Assembly (NCBI GenBank): GCA_963691815.1
Contig: OY829662.1
Coordinates: 19,870,276 to 19,934,275 of the forward strand
Source: Echiichthys vipera
Lineage: Eukaryota; Chordata; Actinopteri; Perciformes; Trachinidae
Direction: 5' to 3'
DNA length: 64,000 nt
The position numbers were made by a program, and so were the translations under genes. Position 1 is the first letter of the stretch, and each line of letters begins with the position of its first letter. The notes beneath the pieces are model-generated. The model was not told the origin of the DNA and did no database searches. It worked only from the letters and a program-made list of their open reading frames with translations. Shown piece by piece: positions 12,131 to 23,300 of the stretch.

Positions 12131-15100
12131 GTGCGGCCACCCCAGGGCCCACAACCAGTAGGGGCTCCTTCTGATCCGACTTATTGCAGCCACTTCACTT
12201 ATGGTTAAAATTAACAACCAGCACAAAAATGACAGGTACCAAACCCTGTTCTGGACAGACACATTACAAATACTAACAAAATGTAACATTTTCGTCAGAT
12301 GTATGATGCCAAATGTCTCCTGATTCTGTTTCATAAACTCAATCATTGTGGAGCTGAGAGCACGAGCCCCAGTTAGCCATAAATTATTATAGAAGCGGTC
12401 TTAAATGCCATTTGCACATAGATACTTGTACCCGCCCCTCCCCTCATTAGACCAGTAAGAGAGTTCAGGTTTTTTGAACAGCTGTCATTTCGCATGGCTG
12501 TGGCCTTTTGTGGTCACTTATTCATCACATGTTCCTGGAAACAATCAAAATCTCAATCATGTTATTATTACATGTCAGAATGAAGACCAATCATTCATTC
12601 ATGGAGCTAAAGTTCAAACAGACTTTACAAAGTATTTCAGGGTCAATTGAATTGAACCTAAAAACCACATTAGCCGTCTCTCAAATTATTGAATCTCCTC
12701 CTCGTCACATCACCTACAGTAAATTTCGACTTCTTAAGCTTTTTTTCCCGTGGCCGGATAAAATTTGTATCATAATAAAAAATATATGAGGAAGGAGACA
12801 GTGATACTTGCCACAGCTGCATTTCTAGCAGTGATTAAACGGCAAAAATACCCTTTTATTTCCCTGATTCACTGCTTTCTTCTGGATCATGGCGCTCCCT
12901 CCTTATTTATTCACTAGCTTGCTCTGTGTCTTTGTCTCTCTCTCGCACGCTCGCTGAGCCTCCGTCCCAAACTGCCATTTCAACCAGCTGTTTGTAGCTG
13001 ACTGGACCAGCAGACTTTACTTCCAGCTCAAACAGGTGGTCTACGTTCTAAAACTGGCTGCTTGCGACTTGACAAGTAGATCTGCAGGTGGCAACATCAG
13101 CTGGTTTGGGTTGAGATGAGACGGGCCAGTACAAAAAGTACAAACTACAAACCAAACTACTGGACATGTTGAGTTTTTGACCTTATGATGGCGCTAGATG
13201 AAAAGTGAGGGGATCGCCAAAGTTATTACTATATATTAATATGTTGATGCTGATCCAGTACTGATCATTAGAAAGTATTTTAAAGTTTGCACCCATGTTC
13301 GACTTCTGTATAGACTAATTCAGATTAAAGCAGAAGCTACTTGGTGCCTCTTGTTAATTAGCATTTAGTTCCTGATTATTCATTGTTTGTTTCTTGGCAT
13401 CCACTCAGGAATTTGTGTAATTTCTGTAAACTGTTATGCTGCTAATTCTACTTCATACTTTCTGATGTCTGCGTCTAACCTGGCGTCCCACATGAGCCGT
13501 TGGCTGCAGATCAGCTAACTTACTCCTTCACTATGGAATGAACATGGGAAGTATATATGTCTGAAATGTTTCGAACATCCAAGAACAACAGATGACAGGG
13601 GAACTGCAGGATGAAACGGCTTTGCATTTTGACTCTCTGCTTTGATTTTGTGCAGAGCAGTGTTTCAAATAAATTGCTCTTGAACTCGGGGAAAGAAGAA
13701 TCTGGCTTTGTAAAAACGCACAGTAAATATGAGTCATTGCAGCACCGTTACCCAAGGGGACAGTTTGTTTCATAAACCCAGAATCACCCCGCCGTTATGA
13801 AAGTAACATAAAGAGATACCGGGGTTAATCCTGTTCAGAGGGCCCCAATGCAACGGAAGTCATTAATCACTCAACTACTGTAATTAGCAGGGGAATTAAT
13901 TTATGCTTCACTAATTCACTTAGCACTGCTCAGAGTAAGAAGAGATGGTATTAACAGCTCAGTTGTGTGTCTTTAAACATGCTACGCAGCCTGAGAATGT
14001 GTGCAAGTGCTGGCAGACTAAATCTATCGGAGGAAGGAGAAACCACTACTGAATACTCAAACCCATTGATTACAGCTTGAGTCACTCTGAGGTAAAAATA
14101 TAAAACAGGAATTTTGAGATGGAAAGTTTCGGTTGGCATTTACTGTATCTGTTTTACATAAATATATGTAATATATGGGAATATCTATGTTGGGAAAGCT
14201 GTAATAATGCTGTGACAAGGCCAGTTAAATAACTCTGATGTGATCATGCTCAAAAATCAACTTTTAGTCTTCTCTTTGAACCTCCGATATTTGATCCCAA
14301 CATTCTGGACATGGGCAATCTCTCAGAGTTAAAGTTAACCAGGGAGGGGAAAAACAAAAACCATGAATATGACAGCGTAAAGACAGGCTGCCAGGAGAAA
14401 AGTGCACGTTTCCTCTGCAGCTCTGGCTCCGCTCCAGCTTTCAGCGTGGACTTTTTGTGGTTTATATTTGCAAACGATTTGTGAAGGGTCAGTGCATCTC
14501 CTCCTCTGTTCTGAATGAGAACTATAATTCTTGTTTTTAGATGTGTAACCAGTCACAGGTGAAGTGCTATCCTCTACTTGGCAGTGTTCAAAAACATATG
14601 GTGTCCACCCTCTGGACTCAACATGCCTCCCCTCAACGCATGCTGTGCTATAACTTTATACAGTGGCCGTGCGACTCTTGTATCAGCCCCAAGCTGTCAC
14701 CCAAACAGCACACAGATAAGAAATCACTGCGCTGCTGTAACACCACACCAGGGTCACACTGATGCTCTTGTCTTGACTCCACTTCTATGCGTCTAAACAG
14801 CACAACAGCTGTGTTTTATATCCACCGTGTACGGCATTAAAGTGAAGAAATACTTTCCTCTGGTGTCTTTTAGATCTCAAGCCATAATTTTAACAAAAGT
14901 GGTGTCAACCTGGACTTTATTTGCTCCTGCAATCAGGATGTGAACTCCAATCAAGAAGTGATTGATTATGGGGATAATTTATTACCTTTACATGCATGGC
15001 CAAAAGGTATTCTATCATGGTTTAGATTAACTCAACCAGAGAAAGCCAGGCCGAAAAAGTCTTCTAAATGCAATGTGGTGCTTGAGGGGTTTATTGGGGA

Positions 15101-16489
15101 TTAGATTAAAAGCACAATGACACAGTTTCTGTTGTTTTGTCTCTGCACTCAACATAATAGAACCAAAATAAAACAATAACTGTGGTTAGGTAATTGGCTT
15201 TCAACTTCAATTTAACAGATTGTGCTCAGAATAACATGTATACAAAGACCTACAAAGCATGGATGTGAACAGAAAGACCCTTAAAGCTGAAAGTGATTAC
15301 TTTCATCTCAGTCTTTGTTTTAGATCCAATGAGCTCCAAACAATGTTTCCCAAATATACAGCATCTATCATTTGACTAAAAAAAATAGTATTTAAAGGTT
15401 TTAAGAGTCTGAGTCCCATTCGTCCTCTTATAAGTCAAAAGACATTCTCACACAATAATCGCCCTTGAGTTGCTCACCGTGATGACTTCTGCCGGACGGC
15501 AAGCCATCTTCATCAAGATTGTATTTTATTAGTGACCTTGCTTACTGACACGACATTTCCTTTCGCTGACCAATCATATGACCGGAAACCTGATACGTAT
15601 GAGAGAAAAATACATGTATCCTACCAAAGGGCCCCTGTCAGCACATATCCATAACGCTACTAATATAGAGCTCACATCCAGAGGACATTTTTCTATTTCT
15701 GGCTCTTTGGGGGATACATTTCAGCTATAGACTTGTAGTACATCACTGTTACACTGTTGTTAGGGATAAAACAATAGCAACAACATCCCCGGAGAGTTAA
15801 TATTAATTATTAGCATTCATGTGACAAATGAGTCGGAGCCCATCGTTGACTGCCTGCTCAACCAAAGTGATAAAGTGGTGATTATGGACAATAAATACAG
15901 GATTCAAAGGACCCTGCAATATCAAAGAAGACTGTATTGATGGCGAAAAGTGGTGTCAGAGTCATCAGAATGGGGGTCAGTCGGAGGTGCTGCAGGGGTA
16001 ATCTCAAAGGAGGATGTAGGAAGTGGGAAAATTGATGTGTCCCAAGATCAATACTGGAGAGCATTTGGATCTACAACAGTGTAACTAAATCACCCTGTGG
16101 CCGCTGCTGCTGCTTCAGGGCCATCGGCCTCTCCGTCCCCAGAGCTGATGATCGGTGAGGAGGAGGTGGAAGTAGCACGGTCAGGAGGATTGTGTAAGAT
16201 AAGGAGATCGGGGAAAGGTCTGACGCAGGATAAAGGCCGTAAATTTTTGGGGTGACCACTGGTACTGCTTCATTGTCTTGGATCAATATCCATCAACACT
16301 GGTTTTCCTTTAAGTGTAAAGGCTAAGTACCTCAACGAGCATCAAACACAATTACAATGCTTCGGCGTGCATTAGTGGTTTTGGAGTGGCCTCACGAAAT
16401 AAAAAAAAATTCTGTGATGCACACCGCTTAATGGATTCAAACCTCAACTACTGGTTGTTGCAAAAGTTCGAACAAAACACGGTGAAGCA
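12131..16489. other. Intergenic region without a recognised gene
   Basis: The stretch is AT-rich with scattered short open frames. I saw no domain, conserved exon or clear repeat boundary in it. Confidence 0.45.
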
Positions 16490-16862
16490 GCATTTTGTAA
16501 TCGTAAGTCAGACCTGGAAGAGCTTTCCAGATGATACTAGACAAACCCCAGCTCTAAGCTAAAACCTTCCTATTTCATACAGCGTATTCTACCCAGAAAT
16601 GGCTAAACAAGGATCTTTGCAACTACTTTAATCAAAGTGTGGAAGTATCTAATGTGTTCTCTTATTTGATCTCTTAATGTTGATTTTTACTTGTTTCAAA
16701 CTTCACAATCTTACTTTTTAAATGTTGTATCTCTTGTATCAATGCCTGCATCTTTGCACTTTTAAAAATGTAAATTTGCTGTATTTTTATTGCCCTGTAA
16801 AGCACAGTGAATTGCCCCGGTGTATGAAATGTGCTGTACAAATAAAGTTGTCCTGTTGCAAC
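16490..16862 (+). mobile_element. 3' end of a non-LTR (CR1/L2-like) retrotransposon
   Basis: The end carries the fish LINE 3'-terminal signature: CCCTGTAAAGCACAGTGAATTGCC, GTATGAAATGTGCTGTACAAATAAAGTTGTCCTG. Upstream, GTCAGACCTGGAAGAGCTTTCC...CTAAAACCTTCCTATTTCATACAG reads as a decayed C-terminus of the reverse-transcriptase ORF. It is 5'-truncated and inactive. The clade is inferred from the 3' signature and not tested. Confidence 0.65.
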
Positions 16863-17437
16863 ACGTTCAGCAGGCTTTCAAAAAACTATTAACAAACTAG
16901 ATCCATCTCTCATGAACAGGAGTGATGAATCCTGTGTTGTGCAGCCTGTTATGGATAAGAGAATACTACTAAATCACCACAATAAAACATGTGAAAACTT
17001 CATTTAACCAGCAAATTTCAATAGCAAGTTACAAATTGTTTTGAACCAGATTAATAATAAATAAAAAGTAAAATGACAGAATAATAATGAGACTATTAGA
17101 GCATTTGTCTTATATAATAAAAAGTACAATAATGTTTCTGTAAACCAGACACATGTAGACCCAGAAACATACAATCTAGGAGGCCACTGTAAACACATAC
17201 AGTGCTAAATTGTGTAGCAGTATGGCACTAAGCAAACGAAGCCTTTGCACGGTGCACATCCCTCAGTAAGGTGACTTCTCTGACGGGAAGAACAACCTCA
17301 TCCTTCATTGTTAAGCTGCTGCTGATCTGAGCTCAGCTGAATCGCCCTCTTGTGGTACAACGACGATAGTACAGCTTGTAAAACTGACTGATGGGAACAT
17401 GTTTGGATTTGGATGTTGCTCATAATTAGCTGAGACT

Positions 17438-17564
<127 letters not shown>

Positions 17565-18169
17565 GACCTAAAGCTCTTAACACTTAAAATTTTCTCTTGC
17601 CCCTTTTCCTTCTCAATCATTCAACTTCAGAAAGTGACAATAGAAAGTTGGTCTCACAATCCAATGTACTGGGCACATTATTATTAAGTCAGTTATTTAT
17701 TTTGTAAATCATATAAATAATGTGTTGTTATGACAGTACTGACACTCAAATTATGTGACCTAGCCAAAATGTTACTTTTATTGCACATGCTGTATTTTCA
17801 AGTGGTTTTTGCACAAACAAAGTCAGAAAGTTGATTTTAAAAGAGAGATTTTACAACTAACTCACCAGTTATGGGGACTAATAAATTAGATCAATATAAA
17901 AATATAAACACTTGTTATCCCACAAGTCCACGAGTCTTTAGTTGTTTGTGCGATGACCCAGTTCTCAGTTCTGAGGCAGTATTTTATGGTGGTTTTGAAT
18001 TGGAAAAGTGTTTCATATATTTTTCTGGCCTCATTTACATATTTGGAGGAGAAAACAAAATATTAGAAACACACTTGAAGATAATTCAATCCAGCAAGAC
18101 AACGGACACGGACTCAACAACCATTAAAAGATAGACTTGGTGATGAAGACACACACACAGTGACACACT

Positions 18170-19656
18170 CTACACGGCCAAAAAGCATATTCTACCCATA
18201 TGTGACTGATTGTAAAGCATGTTAATTATCTGCAGGGATTCACTCCCATTCAGCCACATAGAGCATGAGTGAGGTCAACCACAGATGTTTGGTGATAACA
18301 ACAAGCTCATCCCAGAAGTGTTGGGTGGGGTTGAGGTCAGGACTCTGTGCAGGCCGGTCAAGTTCTTCCTCATCAAAGTGGGAAAACAATTTTTAATGGA
18401 GCTGGCGTATGTACTGTCAAATTGAAACGGAAACTATGGGACAAACCCAAACTTCTGCAGGTGGACACGTGACTCAAGTCATTTGGTCCAAGTCTCAAGT
18501 AAGTCCAGAGTCATTTTGTCTTTGACAAGTCAAGTCGAGTCCTTAGTTAAGTCGAGTCAAATCTAGTCACTTACCTGCAGTCAGAGGTGGATTAAGGTGG
18601 TCAGGGGCCCCTAGGCTACTGTTGTTTTGGCCCCCTACATTATTAATCACGCTTGTCAGAAAATACCCAACAGAAGAAGAGTCTGCAACCTTGAAAAATC
18701 CTGTCAATCTAGGAATTAAAAAAGTAGATCTTGTTCCCGCTGTTCTTTCAGTTGTGAGTGACAAAACTGACCTTATGAACCCGGCCACATGATGGCAGCT
18801 GATCGGGTAAACGTGCCCCGTATCTATCCAATCAGTGACTTCATTTTTTAAAAATCTTTCTAAGGGCCCTAATAGGAGGAAAGTTATTTTCCCAGTGTAG
18901 TAAAAAAAAAAAAAAGTCAAATCTGGCCAATCCAGGGGCCCTGCACACTTGGGGCCCCTAGGCTGCAGCCTAGGCCAGCCTGTGCATCAATCCGCCTCTG
19001 CCTGCAGTGTCCACTCTTTATGAAGAGAAATATCAAAGTACTTGTCCAATATCACTATTGGCCAATTTACCTAACCTGTTAGAAAACCATGAAAATGAAT
19101 CAAATTTGTATTACAATCTTAACTTATTAATCATTATAATTGCATATTTATTTGTCAACGTCTCGCTTTATTCTGCCGATTGGGTTGATTAGTGGGCTAA
19201 CGTTAGCTAGCTACGGAGTTGTGAGGGAACAGACCATTTTTAATATTTCATATTTATATTGAAAACATAAAATGAACACAGTCGTTGGAGTCATCGTGTC
19301 TCAAGTCAAGTCACGAGTCTTTGATTTCCAAGTCGACGCGGCCTCCTTTGAACGTTTTGTGAACGTTGTGTGGATGAAAAGTTCTATATACATAATTTAT
19401 TTAGATTTCTTTTGCTAACATTAAAGATTTACAGCAGTTATATTTAACATTGCAAAAACTTATTTTCATATGAGGCGTTCGTGCTTCCAGATCTTGCAAT
19501 TTAATGCTATATAACTTTATTTTATTATCAAGTTTGACTGTCAGTCATAACTGACCAATAACATAAATAAACTTATTTAAAGTAGATTCTTTTCAGGGAC
19601 AAATGACCAACTCTAAACACAAACATAGACGTGTCTGCATACTTTTGGCCACATAG
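18170..19656. mobile_element. Tc1/mariner-type MITE interrupted by later insertions
   Basis: The left end CACGGCCAAAAAGCATATTCTAC and right end CATACTTTTGGCCACATAG are inverted and resemble the GGCCAAAAGTATG termini of a widespread fish MITE. Internal text also fits that family: TTCAGCCACATAGAGCATGAGTGAGGTCA and GGGGTTGAGGTCAGGACTCTGTGCAGGCCGGTCAAGTTCTTCC. The element is split by an AAGTC-word repeat (about 18466-19345), which in turn contains the hAT-like element at 18582-19000. It holds no transposase. Confidence 0.7.
18582..19000. mobile_element. hAT-like MITE, 419 bp, with perfect 8-bp target duplication
   Basis: The termini are CAGAGGTGGATTAA and, inverted, CAGAGGCGGATTGA (12 of 14 matching). 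The identical 8-bp sequence CCTGCAGT flanks both sides (18574-18581 and 19001-19008), as expected of hAT transposition. Subterminal GGGGCCCCTAGGCT motifs occur near both ends (18603-18616 and about 18952-18964). There is no transposase frame, so it is non-autonomous. The minus-strand open frame of 117 codons inside it is not a gene. Confidence 0.9.
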
Positions 19657-19772
19657 CAGAACTGCCTATTAGAGAGAGAAAATTGGAGCAATGTGTCAGA
19701 CATTAATGTTGGTCCTTTGCAAAAGCCCACATATAAATCATTTTTATGTCACTTTTGCATTGAGCCAGACCT

Positions 19773-19778
19773 CACGTG
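19773..19778. promoter_or_regulatory. E-box CACGTG in a 10-bp palindrome
   Basis: CTCACGTGAG (19771-19780) lies about 520 bp upstream of the NGFR start codon and just before the (GA)n tract. CACGTG is the canonical binding site of bHLH factors such as CLOCK/BMAL1, MITF/TFE and USF. Occupancy is not shown by sequence. Confidence 0.4.
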
Positions 19779-19786
19779 AGATTAAA

Positions 19787-19801
19787 GAGCGAGAGAGAGA
19801 G

Positions 19802-19869
<68 letters not shown>
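19787..19869. repeat. (GA)n microsatellite in the NGFR promoter region
   Basis: This is a GA dinucleotide tract of about 80 bp with GAGC interruptions near its start. It lies about 430 bp upstream of the NGFR ATG, directly before the GC-rich 5' region. Arg-Glu and Ser-Leu repeat frames here are artefacts. Confidence 0.95.
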
Positions 19870-19872
<3 letters not shown>

Positions 19873-20298
19873 CAGGTTGTCTTGCTGCAGGAGTATCAGG
19901 GCTAAGAAACAGAGGGTGGACGTGCCCCCTCTTCTCTCCCCTCGCCTCCTCCTCCGCAGTGCACTTGCAGCTTGGCATCACTCCGGACAGGACGGTCTCC
20001 TCCTCCTCCTCCTCTTCCTCTCTTCCTCCTCCTCTGTGTGTTCGCTGTGTGTGTGTGGTGCTGAGGGTTGCCCGCTGAAAGCCGCATCTCACTCCAGCCC
20101 AGAGGTCCCGGACGGGGACGCGTGATGGTGCGGACTCATTGATAAAAAAATCCGCTGCCGCTGGAATTAAAATGAGCACTCCCGCTGAGCGGCTCTCCTC
20201 CTCCTCCTACTCTTCCTCCTCCTCTTCCTCCTCCACCACATAGCGCTGCCCATTCTGCACAAGATCTTCTTCTGTGAGACTCCAGCAGGCGACGCAGG
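19870..20298 (+). promoter_or_regulatory. ngfr: NGFR promoter / 5' UTR, GC- and TCC-rich, TATA-less
   Basis: GC content rises sharply compared with the flanks, with CpG dinucleotides and no TATA box near a plausible start site. This fits the GC-rich, TATA-less promoters known for mammalian NGFR. TCC/CTC runs occur at about 19996-20034 and 20191-20238. Two upstream ATGs open short uORFs (20125-20142 and 20172-20243) that end before the main ATG. The transcription start is not determinable by eye, so the UTR boundary is approximate. Confidence 0.55.
20172..20243 (+). other. uORF of 23 codons in the NGFR 5' leader
   Basis: ATG at 20172 (context AAAATGA, an A at -3) opens a frame that is largely a Ser run (MSTPAERLSSSSYS...) and stops at TAG 20241-20243, 55 bp before the receptor ATG. 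A shorter uORF of five codons sits at 20125-20142. If the transcript starts upstream of 20125, both could dampen or regulate translation of the receptor. The poly-Ser content simply reflects the TCC repeat. Confidence 0.5.
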
Positions 20299-20337
20299 AT
20301 GACTTCTACCTTACCGCTGGTGATTTTGTGCGCTTTG
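20299..20337 (+). CDS. ngfr: ngfr exon 1: start codon and first half of signal peptide
   Basis: ATG with A at -3 (GCAGGATGA) encodes 13 residues, MTSTLPLVILCAL, and ends in phase 0 at a consensus donor GTAAGT (20338). It joins VALALAS of exon 2 to give a typical hydrophobic signal peptide. A very short first coding exon ending within the signal peptide is the normal p75NTR arrangement. Confidence 0.88.
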
Positions 20338-23300
20338 GTAAGTAGTCTGCGCAGGAGAACTAGTGCGTAATTTGCCGGAATATTCGCACATTTTAGTGCA
20401 TAGATGAGTTTTTAGTGACCTTATGGACTTTGTGATATTATTTCCTTTCACTGATTTTTCTATATGGTGCTTTATTTCCGTGAAAATGCGTATGCTTTAA
20501 TATTAATATATAATATTCATTTAATAATCCTGCTGGGACTTTTGGAGTATTTTTTTCTTGACTTCGAGGCTCTTCATGGCGTTTTCTTAATCCCTTCTGT
20601 GATGCTGTTAAGATATTTTAAACACGGCTTAGACGTTGGTATCAGTGTATTAAAGCTCCAATGTGCTGGTTTCCCCTGTTAAACATGCAGGTGCTGCATA
20701 GCTAAACAACTGATTTGCATGTGGTATTACGCTCATGTTATATTATATTCCCTCCAGCTCCACACATGCAACCACATGCACACTCACTCTCACACACACA
20801 TACACCTCCTTCTTGGTTTTCATCCAGGGAGGAAAAGTTCGACAGCCTTGCTGGGATTAGTTTCTAGAAAATTGAGGCTTCACGTTTGGGCTGCATCCCA
20901 ACATCCTGGAGCAGTCTGCTGACAGGCACCTTGGCCCAGACTTTATCAGCATAAATGAGAAGAGAGTCATATGTAGTTTAATTTTAGGTTATTAAAAAAA
21001 GAGGATAAAAGATGCCGTGGCTTATGGATACTAAGACGGATTCATTCAATTTTTATTCGACATGAGCTGTTAATTGTTTGGTTTTGACATGAAACCTGAG
21101 GCTCTTCTGATAACGTGAAAAGTTGATTACATGAATGATAAAGCACAGAGAAGAGAGAGAGAGAGAGAGAGCATCCTGGCAGCACTCTGGTATGTCCACA
21201 GCAGCTGGTCTAATTGGGCTGAGCAGCTCCGTCATCATGTGAACAGCCCTGGATGTGAGGGGACGCTCTGTTATGACAGCTGGTTTAAAGGGTGGCGACG
21301 GTCGGGTGCACTTTGGTGGAATTAAATTTAGAAATAAACTCTCAAATTGACCATGAAATTGGAGGGAGTACAAACCAAGCACATCACAGCTGGGTCACCC
21401 TACGTTGTTGCTGCGTGTGTGTACATATGGATGCATGTTCCTGCTGCTGGTGGACCAATTTCCTGCTGATTTTGCCATTAATCTGTGTTTGAGCTGAATG
21501 ATATTCCAGGGAGAGACATCACAGGAAAGAGTCAGGGACATGAATCCTTCTGCAGATACAAAAGGGAACTCATATGGGGGGTTTGGACTGAATGCAGAGT
21601 TCATGTTTGTAGACGAAAACTTGACTTTAAACCTGATGATATACGCAAATAAAATCAGATATTGGTGCACAAATGTTGCGATAATAAGTTGTAAAGTCAG
21701 CGGGGGCGAAACGTGGGATAACAGAAAGGGGGAAATGTTGAGCAAGAGGAGAATGAGAGAGAGAGGGAGCTTCTGGCTGCTCAGTACATCTGTTTCTGAA
21801 TGAAAGCAGGGGCAGCAGAGAGACGATGGAGGGGAGGGGAGAACGAGAGAGAGAAGAGGGTGAAAAAGACTGAATTGATGCCTCAGCAAATGTGAATTAA
21901 GTGGAAATGAGCTTTTGCTCGTTACATAATGAGAGCCACAGGACATGAAAGTGTTTCAGAATAAGGATTTTCTTTGTTCTGAAACGTCTGGATACAAATT
22001 CCTTTTATTTGACATTGTTGCGTACACACCAGTGGAACAAGCCTCAGTTCTTTTGCCAGTAGGGCTGCGTGGCATTTATATCATAGAGGAAATGCACCGA
22101 GAGAGGAGACATACGGAGAGAGAAGGTGATGACTGGAGTAAATTAGACTGATTAGACAGGGTGAATACATGTTACACAAACCATGTATGCACTAAGAAAG
22201 AGAAACATACAGCAAATGCACGTGTGTTTACAGCTGCAGCTATTTAAGGTGACAAAATGTAATGTGATTGATATGCAAACATGGTTATAGTTACAGAAAA
22301 AAAAACATGAATGCATACTTCTATTAACCCGCTGGGAACATAAATCTGTTCACATCATGAGGACTTCAAAAATAAAAAAAATAAACCCTACAAATGCTAC
22401 TTTTCCACTACGAGGTACAGCTCGACCTCGAATCGCTCTCTTTGGGTTTTCCATTAGCAAAAGTTGTTGATCGTACCTGGTACTTTTTTGGTAACACCTT
22501 GGTCAAGGTTTCAAGTGAGCTGAGCCAAGACTATAAGGTAGAGCTAAAACCCTGCAGACCACTGATTGGTCAGAGAGAAACCATCACTAGCACAACACAG
22601 GACATCCGCAAAATAGTGGGGTTTTTGTACCAAACTCGGTACTTGTAAGGGCGCAGATCAAATTATGTCGGTACTACTGAGTATCGATTCACTTTAAATC
22701 AGTCTGTGCCAAATGACCTCACCTCTCCTCCGGTGTTGAGCCCTATTTGGACGGGACAAGTTTAATACGGGTATGTGGGGTAAGGTCATTTTTACCAGAG
22801 GTTTTAGTCCTGTTCGAATGCGCCATGTCATTAATTATTCTGGAGAATGTCAGTAATATATACGACGATTTTCTTCTGACTTGTTCCGTCAGAATACGAC
22901 CCTCTTCAAAACATACTTAGATATTCCGTCATATCCTGTTAATACCTAGTTCCCACATCGTTTTGAGCATGGAGGCGCTTAAAGAAGCACTCTTATCACA
23001 TTTTTAGATAATCTATTATGTCCTTTAGTTTCATGATATCAGGAAGCAACGTACCACGTACATGGAGACAGGGAGGTAATGGCAGTGCGTAGATCGAGTA
23101 ACCCCTCCCACCTCTTTCCTGTGCGAATGGGCCATTTATATTATAGAAGTCCTGAGGTTAAACTACTTTACCCCATGTCCCCACATTAAACTAATCCTTT
23201 GCGAATAGAGCTTTAGACTAAGAGTAGGGCTCAGCGCCGACACATACAGCGAAACGGTACCAAAGCCTTGTCAATAGGGAGTGCAATTTTTTTTATTCAC

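Noticed and set aside
18567..18920. 117-codon minus-strand open frame
   Set aside because: It lies almost entirely in the hAT-like MITE at 18582-19000.
19691..20179. Several overlapping open frames on both strands with Arg-Glu or Ser-Leu repeats
   Set aside because: They are translations of the (GA)n tract and the TCC-rich leader, not genes.
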